Notes: generated by a model from the sequence alone, not told the origin. 64,000 nucleotides of DNA from Angiostrongylus vasorum (GCA_018806985.1 JADANN010000310.1:62001-126000); one strand, 5' to 3'; shown: positions 1-13,224, numbered from the stretch's first letter. A program made the numbers and translations.

Positions 1-529
1 TGCGTTGTTTCCAGTGTGGCAAAGAGCGCTAAAATCGATTGGCTCGCAGAAGAGCTTTAGGGTGAAAATCTCGAAATTCTTCTCAACTTGAGAGATACTC
101 TGAGAGCTTAACACCTGTGGTCCCTTCAGGTTCACCATCCAATAGCCTCAGCAATGAGGTGGCAAGGCGTTGAAAATCATTTGAATGAGGCCCTTTTAAT
201 CCGGAAGCGGAATCAAAATTGAATTGAGACAAGAATTAGGTCCCGAGCTCATTATCAGTTACAATGCGTGTTCTCTTTTAACCAAGTATTTTTTTCAATT
301 ACATCAATTACTTTCTGGAATAATTATGTAGTTTCTACAGCAACAATTGACAAGCTTAAAGAAGTGCTTATCCATTAGAGTGCCCATGCATTTGCTACAA
401 AGATGTTAGGTATACGTAGGGTCGGAGAAAATCTTCTGAGTAAAATATATGATGTAGGAAACAATAGTTTCGTTCATTTGTTAAATTTTCACTAAACCAC
501 TCATTTACTTCCATTTAAGTGAATGGTCG
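1..529. other. Unassigned left edge
   Basis: I see no coding exon, RNA gene or recognisable repeat here. It may hold degraded upstream sequence of the Penelope-like fragment that becomes recognisable near 540. Confidence 0.3.
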
Positions 530-539
530 TTAGTTTACC

Positions 540-1200
540 GTTACACCTGTCTTACAGCACCTGTTTTTTGTTGAAATAGGAACGGTATTTGATATTTCTA
601 GTGATAGTATAAGGAAAGAAAGACAAATATTAGGCGAAACGGGTAGACCACTCTGCGTTCGTATAAAAGAACACCTAGTCGGCATACGTAAACCAAATAC
701 TCCACTAGGCACGCATAGGACGCAGAGACACACGGAGAAGATTTTGAAGTACGGGTTACGATCCTAGCGCAGGAATCAAGAACACAAGCGCGCAAAATTC
801 TCGAGGCATTCTGGATCAATTCCAAGAATCCGAAAATGAACCGCAGGGGGGAATGCCTCATTATCACGCGTGATATTGGGCAGTATATAAGCCTGTTATT
901 CTGATGAGATGGGTACATTACTATTCCATGTGAACTTTGTGCGGTTGGTCTCCACGTGAAATATTTAGTGGAAGACTCATAGAAAACGGTGAGTGTGCAA
1001 AGGCTCTGTGTTCAATATGACTGAAATTTTTGGTTCAGCACTTTCTCTGTTCGGTTATGGAGGCGTTTGACCGTGTAGATCGCAGTCAACTTGACCTTTC
1101 CAGGCTCTGAAGAAGGCGAAATCCGCCGAAACGTCAGCTTGTACGTAAATAAAGAAATAAAATAGCACCTCGTGTTTGCTAAACAGAAGTAGGAAGAATT
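540..1200 (+). mobile_element. Penelope-like element, 3' end (GIY-YIG domain and terminal repeat)
   Basis: The plus strand encodes the end of a GIY-YIG endonuclease: GETGRPLCVRIKEHL followed by [10 protein letters not shown], then a basic tail closing with an ITRD..QYISLLF-type terminus at about 903. A frame break lies near 765, so the copy is dead. The non-coding end carries a CUGANGA...GAAAC motif at 1102-1140. GIY-YIG after a reverse transcriptase is the known layout of endonuclease-bearing PLEs; only the 3' part is here. Related ends occur at 23.2-25.4 kb and 59.8-60.3 kb. Confidence 0.8.
1102..1140 (+). ncRNA. Hammerhead-ribozyme-like motif in PLE end
   Basis: The core reads CUGAAGA, then a stem II of GGCG/CGCC with a 5-nt loop, then GAAA and CGUC. 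AGGCU before the core can pair with AGCUU after it (helix I). ACGU after GAA is self-complementary, so helix III could form only between two copies. One extra A sits at the base of stem II compared with the textbook core. Hammerhead motifs are known in PLE terminal repeats; activity here is inferred. Confidence 0.5.
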
Positions 1201-2045
1201 ATTTATTGTCTTCTTTTGTGCGTGCAGTTCAAATGATAGAACGCAACTGTCCTAGTTCTCTTCGTTGTTCTTTCCGTCCCACTTGACAAAATATCAAGAT
1301 GTCCTAGGTGAAATGGACCAAGACTTTTTGAACGATAGCTTTAATAAATCCGTCTTTGCAGTAGTTAAAAGACAGTTTTTCTTTTGTATCTGTTGGAGAT
1401 ACTGCGGAAGGGAAAAGTTGTGCATTTTGATGGGGTTTCTTTACAATGGAACCTGATCTGAATTCTATACGTGAAGCTCATCTAAAGGCGCAAGTTTAAG
1501 ATAAATTTGGAGTGGATCTTTGCATTTTCATTCTCTGTAGACCCCCAATGCACCTTTACGTCGGAATTTCTTGTCATTTTAGAGTATGTCATCTTGCTTT
1601 GCATAAGAGAATGAATCTCTACAAACAATTACTTAAAAAACAAGCTTTCGTGTTTTCTTGGAGAGACCATTCATGTAACTTATACTCTGAGGTAATGGGA
1701 CTTCCTTAACTTCAAGATATTTCTTACCCATTTCGCACTACATTCTTGTCCCTCTGCATGAGGTACGTTACTAGCATATATTTTAACATAAAGTTCTTGC
1801 ATCTTGAATAATGTCACTAAGATAATGCACCATATTCTTATCCTGTTTATAAATTTATCGTGCAAATTTAATTTGGCCCTACAGTTAACTATTGAGTATC
1901 ATTCAAATTATTGATTTTTTCAAACATATTCTTTTAGTTTTAAGGCAAGGCATTTTATCAATTTAAGTTCATAAAAAATAATGGCTTATTTCTATTGACA
2001 CGGAAAATTTATTTAATTGTCGGTTAAAGCTGATATATGTTACAG
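1201..2045. other. AT-rich non-coding stretch
   Basis: The short ORFs here lack splice context and balanced composition. I see no family match and no repeat shared with the rest of the window. Confidence 0.3.
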
Positions 2046-2197
2046 TATGCGCCGAATGATGACAATGCACCCGAGGAAGAAACGCCAAGGCGAACCAATC
2101 ATGACCGATACCGTAACGTTTACACAGCCATCCTCCACGATGACCACCACCACCACCATTGTTTTGTCAGCCAATCAGAGTGCCGCTGGTGGAAACG
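2046..2197 (+). CDS. Candidate coding exon, function unknown
   Basis: A good acceptor (TATGTTACAG) and a GTACGC donor bound about 152 nt that are open in two frames. One frame is Thr/Ser rich with MTDTVTFTQ and a potential N-glycosylation site (NQS). The other is acidic then His rich, with five His in a row. Codon choice looks exon-like in both, so the true frame is undecided. No family is recognised. It could be an upstream exon of the plus-strand candidates at 8.6 or 14.0 kb, but no chain of exons connects them. Confidence 0.3.
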
Positions 2198-2389
2198 GTA
2201 CGCGATAGCAAACCAACATTTATAGAAATTTCTAAGTCTCATGGAACGTAACCTGGACAAGTTTTGAAGTGCCGATCATTTTCTGATTTTATTTGACAAC
2301 TGCTACGCTAGCCAGAGCTGTTAATATTCCTATTAGGCCTAATTTAAGCTATTTGATAACGTTATGTTAATCTTTTCGACCTCATCCCA

Positions 2390-5300
2390 AGAATTAGGCT
2401 ACACAGCAGCTTCCACCAACTTTTGTTATGCAACAATCCATGGATCTCCCTCATAGAGGGGATATCATGCCAGCTAGTCGCAAGGCAACGTGGCGCATGC
2501 CAGGTGTCAGATAGCGGGTTAAACGCCGACCAAAAGCAACCTATGCTCCACCGATTCGGGGAATGGGTTCTTTGTTTCTGCTGCACCGATTTGGGAAATA
2601 CCTTCTACGTTTACGAGGACGTATTCATGCATGCGTGCGTTGTTGTGTTCTTGTTGATGCGGATTGTATTCCTCGAGTCAATTCGGATAAATGCCTACCA
2701 TAAAGTGACAGGGAAGTAGAACAGGAGGCCGTAAGAGTTGCCTCCAACTAATCAGCTCCATGAGTACCCTTGAAGAGACTGGCAAGTTAAGCATGAGTGT
2801 ACCAGTCCACATGTTCAGACCTTAGCAAGCTATACGTGAGTATCAAAAAGCTAAGCACTGTGAAACAAATGGGCCTCATTCCTCTAGCTCCTAAAGAGTC
2901 TCCGGTTCATCAGAGGACAAATACGGAGCGGCTGTTTAACTTTTAAGGTCATTCAAGGTTGCCTAAACTGCAAAGGACTAAGGTAGCGATCTGTGCCTAC
3001 AATGTACGGGCAGTTGCAACTGAGTTATCGATGGAAGACTTGACCATGTCAGCAAGAGGTATAAAGTAAAACGGTATGGAAATGGCCGAGACGAGACGAC
3101 GCACCCACTCGACGCCGTATATGGCACCGGGGAAAAACTGTTCCCCGGAACATGCGACAGTAGAGGAGTCAGCGGCGTCGGCGTTACCGTCAACTCGAGT
3201 TTGTCCATGAACATCGATTCATTCGAACAACTTAGAATCCGAATGGGAAATTTATGATTAAAAAAGATGTGGATCAATTCCGGCTTTGACAATCTTCGTC
3301 GTTTATGCGCCGAAATCAAACAACGGCGAAGAAGGAGTCGAAGCGTTCTAAATGGACTTAGAGAGGTTCTGCAGAGAAGACCATACATTCTTCAAGGTCA
3401 TTATTGGAGATTTCAGCGCCAAGACTGGTCCAAGACGAAAGTCTGAAGAACGTAACATTGGAGCCCGTGGATTAGAATGGAACGAACAGGGTGAGCGGCT
3501 ATCTCAGTTCATCATGGTGACCAAGACCATCCGTAGTAACTCGCAATTCCAGAAGCCCCACCCTCAACGCTGGAGGTGGGACTCTCTAATGGAGAGTGCC
3601 ATAACGAAATAGACCACGTCATAAGAAATAGAAGGTTTTGCGGCATCGATGTCGCTGTTGTCCGAAAAAATTCTACATAGGATTAGACCAGAACCTCCTT
3701 CGTGCAATATTCCATTTCTCGCAGAAAGGAGAAAAAAGCCGATAGATTCAAAAACCGAAGTCCCAGAACCACCGTAAACTGGGACTTATTCAATTCATTA
3801 GTCGGCTGTTGGGAAGATGCCGTTGTCGATAACACTGACGAAGAATGCGATCGGCTTATTCAACATTTTCAAGTTAACGCTATGGAAGCTGAGAGTTCGA
3901 AAGTCACCAAGAGACGTCTGTCTCCAGAAACACTCGAGCTGATACGCCAGCGTGCAATTGCACGGGCTGTATGCAACCGCGAACAAACGTCCGAACTAGC
4001 AAAACAATGCAGACAGGCGATAAAAGAAGATCTTGAGAGAAGAGCAGCAGTAATGGTCGAAGCTGCAGAGGCTGGGAAAAGCGTTCGGGAAGCCCATCGA
4101 AGCTTTGCGAATTACCAGACCAAGATGATTGCACTCCAGCGCCCAGACGGAACAGTTACAGCGTCCAGAAAGGTAATGGAGAAAATTATTCACGAATACT
4201 ACTCGGATCTCTTCAATAGCCACGTCCACCTTCTGTCATATGAAATAAAGGAGGATGGATATGTTGTACCCACCGGTTTTCCCTTCCGAAATCCGACGTG
4301 CCATTTAGTCGGTGAAAAATCGAACAACACCAGGTCCGGACAGGATGAGACCAGAGCACCTGAAGAACCTTCCGTCACTCCTCGTAAACACACTGGCTCG
4401 GCTCTTCACACGTTACCTGTCTGAATGCAAGGTCAGTGGAAGACCAGCAAGAGCGCGTTTTTGTTCAAGAAGGGTGACCTCCAAGACATCGGCAACTATC
4501 GCCTAAACTGATTACTGTCTGTCGTTTACGAACTTTTCACTTCAATCATTTTTAAACAGGATTGACAGAACACTGGGCGAAGGTCAGCCATGTGAGCAAG
4601 TAGGGTAAGGGATCAGTACGCTGGACCACATCCACGCAATAACACGACTCACTGAAGTATCTCGAGAGTACAAATGACCACTCTGTCTCACTTTTCATCG
4701 ATTTAAAGAAGGCTTTTGACTCAGTTGGAATAGAAGTAATCATGGAAGCCCGGAGTCTCTACTCAGCATATAAAGGTTCTTGGAGAGCTGCATAAAAATT
4801 TCACTACCAAGATATCACTATTCTACAGAGATATTAACATCGACGTTGAAGGAGAGGTTAGGGAACGCGATACCAATCTCGCCAAAATTACTCACCGCCA
4901 CTCTCGAGTCATGAGAGCACTGGAATGGGACTATATGGGAGTGAAAATAGATAGTTGGTAATCGCACCATCTCTGTTTGCTGGTGAGATCATTCTTGTAA
5001 CACCGAACACTAGCCAAGTGGAGCGAGTACTTGCCGACTTTGACTAAGCCTGTGGAAAGACTGGTCTTCGACTAAATCTGACAAAAAACGATGTTTATGA
5101 GGAATGGATAGGTTACATACATCTCATTCACGCTCGACGGAAGGAACACCTCCGAATGCTCAGTTACGTCTATCTAGGTCGAGAAATCAAAATGATGAAC
5201 GCTCCAGCTCGAGGGTTGAGCAGGAGAAAGCAGGCGGTTTGGGGAACTTTCAAAAGCATCAAGGATGTAGTAAAGAGACGAAACAACATCCAACTCTGTG

Positions 5301-5800
5301 GCCAGCTTTTCGATTCCCAATTCTTGCTGCCAGAGCGTTTGCGTCAGAAACCTGGTCAATACATGAGCAAGATGAAGGATATCTCAATGTTATTGAATGA
5401 AAGAAAGGATCCGAAGCTCCGACCTACATCAACGATCAAAAACCAAAGATGCCGTTCTGTACGCCAAACAGTCGAAGATAAGGTGGGCCGGACACGTAAT
5501 GCGTATGATTGACAACCGATGGACATTAGCCGTTAGTGACTGGATTCCACGGGATGTTAAACACACTGCATGAAGACCACCGACCCGATGGTCAGAGTTC
5601 ATCACGATAACTATGGGAGAAAGATATGTTGCTCAACGAATCCTTCAAGCGAGGAGAATCCACTGACTGTCGTCTACGCGACAAATAGGAGGATTTAGTG
5701 GCACCCGCTCGAGTTACTCGACGATCAATGGGACGACAGATGATGGACGTGATGTGCAATAAAACCTTGTTTCAGGTCATCTTCTTGTTCGTATTTAAAT
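2390..5800 (+). mobile_element. RTE-type LINE, degenerate copy A
   Basis: The 5' part (2390-2950) shares sequence with 41820-41930. An endonuclease remnant begins near 2985 (ICAYNVRAVATE) and continues with VIIGDFSAKTG near 3398. A 240-codon linker ORF at 3702-4424 leads into reverse-transcriptase blocks (DLKKAFDSV near 4700, SYVYLGREI near 5160) and an RTE-type tail (SQRILQARRIH near 5640). Many frameshifts and stops make it inactive. Its last 1.27 kb is almost identical to 19136-20405. Confidence 0.8.
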
Positions 5801-5859
5801 ACGGTATCTTTTTTGCATGTTCAATATGGTTTCTGTATTTATATGTAACTTATTTACTT

Positions 5860-6235
5860 GATACTTGAACGGCCCGTCCTCACTAGTTGTGCGGGCCCCA
5901 GCATAATCACAATTTTTCGGAGATTTGCTGGTTAACGCATTGTGGTTCCTTGGAATCCTGAGGACAGCCCGGCCAAAGTCTGCCTCAGGTCGTCACCACA
6001 ATAGGTAGTCGCAGCCCTTGTGAATCAGAGGGAGATTTGCCACTATGCGACTTTGATACCAGAACAACGGTAGATCCTGGTATTGGTTTACTCTTAGCTA
6101 GGCTTTCTGATGGAAACGCCGGATTCCTTCTTAGTTTGGGAGACGGGGGACGAATCCCCCGCTGTACATCGCAGTCCGACACCCAGGAACACCTCCCAGC
6201 CACGATGAGGCGGTAAACCGTTGGGAGGTATGTGT
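5860..6235 (-). repeat. LINE-tailed short repeat (family R)
   Basis: This is one of six window copies of a roughly 380-bp non-coding repeat. Read on the minus strand, it starts with CTCCCAACGG and GCCTCATCGTGG and ends in a GGCCCG/CGGGCC hairpin (5871-5876 with 5892-5897), followed by a short AAGTATC-type tail. The RTE LINEs here end in the same kind of hairpin, so it may be mobilised by them. Confidence 0.65.
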
Positions 6236-6239
6236 AACT

Positions 6240-8578
6240 ATGTACTATAAAACATTGACCGCTAAAATGACTAATTACTCGTATGTGTCTGGGTAGGATT
6301 GTATGCAGGACATTTTTTACAAATCTTTTTAATGCCACCAACATACTTCTTGCTCCGCTCACGTATTTCTTCTCGCTCTTTATTGAGTGGCAGAAGCTGT
6401 TGATTTAAAAACACTTCGTCTTGATAACCTCGCAGTCACTCCCCATGGTCCGGATCACTTCGATCTGTCACTATTACTATTGTCACCATTGCTCAATCCA
6501 TTCCTCCTCGTCTCGTTTGCTCTCTCCAGAAGAAACATGAGGGAAATCCCACGTGTTGAGATGACGAGAAGAAGATATTGGTTCTCGATAAATAACCTTT
6601 TGCTAAGCTACCGGATAGAGATTTTGAGGCTTTCGTTGATGGTGTGGAATGTAGATTGATCTAATTACCTTGGATAGGTTACTTCCATAATCACAGATTA
6701 TGAAAAAAATCACTACCTATGCAATGTACGTATCGTGCATGTTGAGTATTCGATCACGTTTGATCAGATATCACGCCGTCGTTAAATTTTCCAGACATTG
6801 TTTTATTACCACTTTTCCATTTGTCTGTTTTTAATTTCCACTGTTCCAGTTTCTTATTCCCCTTTGTAAATCCGGAAAGAACAGGGACAGATATAGCAAT
6901 GCCTTTTTAGTTGTCAAATTCACTAAAAATGGAACGAGGCAAACAAGGGGATGAACAGCGTAAGAACAAGAGAGTGTTGACCTACTCCACGTCGTAGATG
7001 CTTTGATAGATGGTCTCGTAGCTCTAATTCATTTCTAAGCGTTGAAATAAATTTTCCATGGGAATAAAAAATGCTTTCTTACTTCTACGTAAGGAACGAA
7101 GAAGCCTGTTTCCGCGTTTTGTGTGACCTGGCTTTCGTTCTAGTAGTGTTAGAGCTCCTCCACGCCGGAAATTTTGAAGCTTTACTTTTGTGCCTTCTCT
7201 TCTTTGTGTTTCTCAGCGGCGAAAACAAAACGGTACGCACTGATGGTTTTCCTCTACTTTAGTTTTAAACTTTTATACCAATCTCGCTTTAACCGAATCA
7301 TGTAGAAATTTGTTGATTACTGCTACCGAGATTAATGATGGTCGGTTTTTAAGAGGCTTCTAGTACAGTTCGTAGAGTGTTCTAGCACAGCTTTTCAGCT
7401 TTTTTTCAACCTGGTTGTAATATCGCGTTATAACTAGACCTAAGCTTTTCGCATTTACAATCCCTTTGATATTGAAAAAACTTGAATGGCACGTCTTTCT
7501 TAAGCAGGTTCTGCGATGGAAAAGCTACCTTCCGTGAGCAAGTGAAGGACTGAAAAATTTTAGTGGCTACTTGTCAATACTTTTATACAATAAACCAATC
7601 GTTATAAAACGGCACCCGCAGGGTCAATGTGTATCACAACGGCAATCGCATCTTAACACTTAGAGAAATAATTCTTAAGAATTCTTGAACCAGGTGAAAT
7701 ACTTCTTCACAATATTGTCCACTTCACAAGACTTGATGGGACTTCTAAAAATATGTTATAGTCGTCGCCTCGATGTAGTAAACTCTATTTCCACAAGGAT
7801 TTTTCTAGAAGTATTAGTAATAAGGTAACAAATTCATCATAGTGTTTGAGGATGCGCCAAAATATCACTGTGGTTAGTTAGTGATGCAACGAACATTTTT
7901 ATTGTTCCAGATATTTGTTTCCTTTTAGTAGTTCCACGTTCTGTGTTTAGATTACTGTGATAGCTACGACAATGTCAAGTAGTCTGTCCTTACTGGATAC
8001 AGTTAGTGCTTGTTGGGATTGTTCCTTCTGTTAGAGAAAGCCACAATGACTTTGTGAAATCTATTCTCTCCTCTTGTGCTTTAAAGTGGTTCGCCTTTGT
8101 TTCCCTTTTTCTGCTTCTTTCTTTCTTTCAGCGCTTTTCTATCATTTTTAGAAGATGTTTCCTGACAACCGAAAGCGGATTAACATTTGGATAAAACATT
8201 AAGTCTTCGATACGATGCTATAAAAGTCGAAGGCACGTTTGCAACTGACAACAAATAATGTTCCCGCATTTTTCAGCCTTAAAACCATGAACACTCCTCT
8301 CTTTTTGACAACACTCTTTTTCGAAACGACCATTTTGCGCAACTGTTCATTTTCCTGCTTTTGTGCTAACAGTGGAAATCTAGATGAAAATTGATTCTAG
8401 CTGTACGTGCCACTGTCTGCAACTAATAAAGTACAGCTGTTGACGACGTCGTAGCTCTATTTCGTTTTTGCTTTTTTTTCAATATGTCGAGATTGAAACC
8501 CACTCGACTATCCCGATTTATATAGCATGTTTCTGCCTAGGTTTTATGAGAAGCAGTTCTTCCACTGCACTGTTTCAG
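6240..8578. other. No supported gene
   Basis: ORFs at 6387-6659 and 7071-7262 are open but show neither family motifs nor convincing splice context. I see no repeat shared with other parts of the window. If the GPCR-like exon at 8579 is real, this may be its intron or upstream sequence. Confidence 0.3.
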
Positions 8579-8721
8579 ATCGAAAAGAAAATGGAGTGAC
8601 GGTGATGTTGGTAGCGATTACAACCGAGTTCCTTCTCTTCAATCTACTGGCATTTGCCAACAATGTGCTTGAACTCACTGGTGCCTACGGACATTCACAG
8701 TTGGAGACACTGCTCGTCGAA
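8579..8721 (+). CDS. Candidate rhodopsin-type GPCR exon (TM6 region)
   Basis: A strong acceptor (TGTTTCAG) opens a 143-nt exon of two leftover bases plus 47 codons. It begins with charged residues (RKENGV) and then has about 22 hydrophobic residues containing EFLLFNLLAF, then polar sequence and LLVEV before a GTATAT donor. A basic loop followed by this helix resembles TM6 of nematode FMRFamide-type peptide receptors. I found no other transmembrane exon nearby, so this may be a fragment or part of a gene with very long introns. Family assignment rests on appearance only. Confidence 0.4.
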
Positions 8722-8905
8722 GTATATTCCTGTTGTTCTACTCTTAGGTTGTCCAATTTGATGTCGTCGGACATGCACATTAGCAAAGCTGGCAGGTTAA
8801 ATTGGTATAGCACGACATACTTTTGCGAACTAACTTAATGATGAATTAGGTGTTTTTGTGTCGAATGTAGCAACACTGGCCAAATAAAACCTAGCAGTCT
8901 TTGAA

Positions 8906-10995
8906 CTAATGATTACGATCCATATTCGGCTGTGAAATATTCATTGCCAGTAGTCCGCGCGCCCAACTGTCATCTCCAGGACCGATTTTTCTGACAAGGA
9001 ACATGAGATTTTCGTATGATTTCATTCTCGCAATAAGGGCTATGTGGAAATTCACCACTACCTTTCCAATTAAATCCTTGATAATCCCCCTGAAAGGAAA
9101 ACACCAGGAATTATTAAAGAATAGCCATATTAAAGAATAGCCATTGTCATTAGACAAAGTTACTAGTTTCAGGTTTCCGCTTTACTGGTCAACATAAATG
9201 GTGCTTCGACAATTGTGATTTACCTGATTTTCGGAAGCAAATACCGAGCTATTTTCATTCAGGTTAACTCTTCAGGATTCATCTTAATATAGGCGATATT
9301 TTAGCAACAAATTCGATACAACATCTTCCTTAAAGGGTTTTTTTTATCCTAATAGTTTTATTTTTTTTCTTCCAAGAACTGATTTGGAAAGGTGTCTTCT
9401 TCTCTCCCATTCTACTTTTGAATTTTCCAGTACTTTTAAACAGGTGTTCCTAGAGGTTTTTTTCATGGTTGCAAAAGCGTAGGCCCAAAAGCCTGTGCTC
9501 CACAAAAATACCAAGCATGCTTTATATTGTCGGTAAAATCATCGATCTGTAAGATGAGCAAAAAACGCCGGCTCACTTTCAAACTTTCTTCGTTAATTTC
9601 CATCATAGCCGTCTCTGTTTATACGTGGTAACGCAAGGAGAATTTCCTTCCCTGGCAACCGATTAATCTCATTAAAACCTGTGGTTTTTTGACGTGAGCT
9701 AAAAACTTTCCCCGGTAGCTGGCTACCCTCAATGTACGACTTCTGTTCCCTTGAAGGGCTCTATAGCTTTTTTTGTCCACCTATCGCTACTCATGAAGTA
9801 ACAAGTCCATTCATGCTTCACTTGCGATTTATTTTTTCAGTCTGATGGAAAAGATAGCTGAAATTGAGTGACATTTTTGCAATAGTATAATCCAGCCTAG
9901 AAACTACTTTTTAAGCAGAAGTACGAATTATTAGAATCAAGAAGTTATTGCCAACAAGATATAATTTCCTTTCTTTCGACAGATTAGAATTCTGAAGTTC
10001 TGGACGTCACCAGGATTTCGAAGATATTTGTAGTACTGAATTGATTGCAAAAGGTTTTGTCAAATGATAGTTGTCAAGATGCATGGAAAAAGTGACATCA
10101 TTTGGCTCTCATGAGGTCCGAAGAGTACTTGAATGAAACCGGGCTTTGTAGCCCCACTCACTCATCTTTTACAGCGTGCTGTTGCGCAAGGCGTAGTTAA
10201 GCGTCTTCGTTTATAGGGAATAGACATTTTAATTACGTGCCGTTACTTCTTTGCTGTGATGATTCCGCCAAGATTGAAGACCTTCCTTTTAAACGGCTTC
10301 CTCTGTCGAGAGTAAAAAAAAGTAACCATAATTCACTTGATGAGAGCCAGCATTGTGAAATGCCGAGAAGCTTTCACTCGTCCAGTTACAGCACCCAACA
10401 TTTCAGTTGTCGTATAGCATCTACTCTTCGCTGTACGTCACACTGTCAACTAGAAATGGGGGCGTTATTGTTGTGTAAAATAAGGGCAGAACGGATTTCG
10501 TGGTGATGACCTCACTCGTTCTATTCATGCACCACCCGCTTATCGACCTCCTTAAGTGGTTTTTGGTGACATTGAATTGATTTCACGCTACAAATTTTCT
10601 GATCAGCTGTTGCTAGGCGTCGATGGTCTTCATCAAGCTCATATATATGATACGATGACTGAAGAAGCTTCCATGTATTTGCTCATTCGGATATCCCTTT
10701 TTGGTCCATACTTTGATGATGTCAAGTCCATATAATTGATTTATGTCCAATTCTAAAGTAAGAAAGTGGATGGTGTCGACGTATAGAACTCCCCTCTGTG
10801 ATTATGCTAACTGACAGTGGAAGAGCTGGACTGTTATTAAGTTGAAATCGCAAACGGCCAAAATTGTCACGCAAGATAGATCCACTTACTGGTCAGTGAG
10901 AGCTGAAAAACACGACAGCTTTTTGCAGTAGATGAAGGCTAGGACGAAAAAGCGGCCGGCACATCCCACAAATCTCCACGATCCCACCCAGAATT
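8906..10995 (-). CDS. Two-exon minus-strand gene fragment, unknown function
   Basis: The last exon (8906-9089) opens at TTTCAG and encodes about 60 residues, including KVVVNFHIALIARMKSYENL and GPGDDSWARGL, ending at TAG. An exon at 10890-10995, between CTTCAG and GTAAGT, encodes FWVGSWRFVGCAGRFF and ends in phase 2, which fits the one leftover base of the last exon. An ORF at 11070-11270 (RRFTTFVEKERTLEYYTPHE) may be a further upstream exon. Composition and phase support a real gene, but I do not recognise the family. Confidence 0.4.
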
Positions 10996-10999
10996 CTGA

Positions 11000-12130
11000 A
11001 GTTATCATAAAATTGGTGAAATTGACAAACCACTTAAAGTTATTTATTAGTGCAAAAACCCTGCACTGATCATCCACTGTTCCTATTATGTGCGATAAGA
11101 TAATCTTGGTATGAAACATCTAGTGCATAATCAAGAATCCAAATCAGGTGGTAGTTGCAAGCATTATTTCGATCACTGTGGTTGGGCAATATGATCTCGT
11201 GCGGTGTATAGTATTCCAGAGTCCTTTCTTTTTCAACAAATGTTGTGAATCTGCGATGGCCTTTCTCCAACGATGGAATCCCTGGTAGAAATCATGGTAT
11301 AGAAAAGGTTTTAACATCCCGTCACTCTCTCATGGCGGATGATTGAAACTCTGTCACTGTCTTTAGGAGGCGAATTTGCACTGTTTTCAAGCTTAGAATG
11401 TCTTATTAATTACGCAAAAGGCAGAACAAGGTATTGTCATGCAGTGACGAGAGGTAAACTGCCGACGAACATTTATGGTGTTAGATAAAGTACATCGAGA
11501 AATATGCATATGGAATTCGAGTGTGGGAAAGATAGTTGCACTCGAGCATGATAATAACATCCCCTAGTGTGCTAAACTGGCTAGTAGCCTGATGTTGGCC
11601 ACAACAATTGCTAGGATGTTGTTAATTTCAGAACTTCATTAATGAAACCACAACAAACACAAGCATGTAACCATCCATACTGTTGTATAGAAAAGATAAA
11701 TCCTATTGTTAATAGATTCTGACATCGCCAAGCTTACGTTTTTAGCTATTGAACAATTTGCGAGTACTGTCGCGAAAGAAATCAGTGTACAACAGTCAAC
11801 CGCACTGTGAAACTTCACAATTGTTGGATTCAAGGAGATGACCAAAGGTGATTTCTTTTTTCTCCTTTGGTAATTTTCTTCAATTCATATTATATTCGCA
11901 CAAAAAAATTCTACTACTATCCAATTTACATGCTAGAGCTAATATGTTAGATTGTTCGAGATTCGACATAGGATTTAAGCTCACGAATTCAAACTCGGTC
12001 GCGTGCAATTCAAACGCATCAGACATTAACGAGTTATGGAGCTAAGGAAGTGTTAACGACTGCACAGTGCACAGTGGGTTTAAAGGTTTTCTTCTTGTCA
12101 GATTCGACCCTGAGGGCTACTGAGATAGCG
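11000..12130. other. Mostly non-coding, possible upstream exon
   Basis: Apart from the minus-strand ORF at 11070-11270, possibly the 5' part of the unknown gene at 8906-10995, nothing recognisable is seen. ORFs near 11639-11845 and 11848-12045 lack support. Confidence 0.25.
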
Positions 12131-12134
12131 GTGG

Positions 12135-12900
12135 CAATCTGCTATTGACAACGATGAATTGTTAACACTGATGAAAGCAAATGAGAGCGCAGCTGTTGGA
12201 AAGCTCAAAAAAGAACTTGATGTTAGCGTATCAACTGTTTCCGAAGACCTAAAAAAATAGAAAAAGTTGAAGAATTTCGACGATGGAATGCCACACGATT
12301 TGGATGGTACTCAAACAAATCGCGTTGTTATGCATCGTCGACGATTCATGTGCGCAACAAGAAACAGGCGCTTCTCGACCAAGTTGTAACCTGCGACGAG
12401 AAGTAGGTCCACTGTGACAACCGCCAACGATTGGCTTGGTTGGTTGAATCGTGATAAAGCTCCGCAACACTTCCCAAAAATTGCACACGAAGAAATTCAT
12501 GCTCTTTTTGTTGCTGGGTTAGTTCATCACAGCTTCCTGAATTAGGGTGAACCAACGACGGAGATGAAATGCCTTCACAAATCGACGAAATTAAATAGAA
12601 ACTTCGACGTCTGTGTGTCTTGATCGAAGGGACAAATCTTCCTCCAGGATAACACAGCCGTTCGTCGCACTAACAACACTGCAATGTTTGAACAAGCTGG
12701 GCTACGAAGCTCTGCTTCGTCCATCTTATTTTCCGTATCTCTTGCGTACAGATTCCTCAAGCGTTTTGACAGCTCCGTCTCGAAAAAATGCCTCAGAAAC
12801 CAAGCCGACACCGAAACCACGCTCAACAACCCCATGACCTGCACAAGCTGCAACTGGTGTCAATAAACTTGTTTCTCGACGTGTATATTATAATGGATCA
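12135..12900 (+). mobile_element. Mariner-family transposase relic
   Basis: Across several frames the plus strand gives LKKELDVSVSTVSEDL (helix-turn-helix region), VTCDEK then HCDNRQRLAWL, DKAPQHFPK, HHSFLN.GEPTTE, LQDNTAVRRTN, GYEALLRPSYFPYLLRTDSS. These match the order of mariner landmarks: the catalytic Asp of CDEK, the Asp of HDN, and the Asp of SPDLAPTD. Stops and frameshifts interrupt every block, so the copy is inactive. I could not delimit terminal inverted repeats. Confidence 0.8.
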
Positions 12901-13017
12901 TATTTCGAATGACAAGTTTTATTTAGCTAAGATATGCCACTTTAGGGGCACACGTTGAAATCCTGAATTAATTCCCCGAACAACCTAATAGTCATACAAA
13001 GCGGATGAGTATGTATA

Positions 13018-13215
13018 GAGCGCGTGTGGCGCAGTGGTCGGAGGCGCCCTGCAACACGCGTGGAATCAGTCGATCCCAGCGCCTATGGCCCATCGAGCCT
13101 TCTATCCCTCCGGGGTCGGCAACTTAGTGCCAGACTTGCCTGGGAGTAGCACTGGTTCGATACAAAAGGTAGGCCACAGCGAGTCATTGTGAAAGGCAAA
13201 CCCTTTTATCCCTTA
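13018..13215 (+). repeat. SINE1, tRNA-derived
   Basis: The head GTGGCGCAGTGGTCGGAGGCG resembles a tRNA A box; a degenerate B box follows. The body contains CCTCCGGGGTCGGCAA and AGTCATTGTGAAAGGC. About ten copies occur in the window. Confidence 0.75.
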
Positions 13216-13224
13216 TATACAAAC

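Noticed and set aside
2037..2225. His-run protein as a metal-binding domain
   Set aside because: The run comes from a short CCA repeat and the competing frame is equally open, so no function can be drawn from it.
3702..4424. 240-codon ORF as a host gene
   Set aside because: It sits between endonuclease and RT blocks of a LINE and matches the linker region of related copies.
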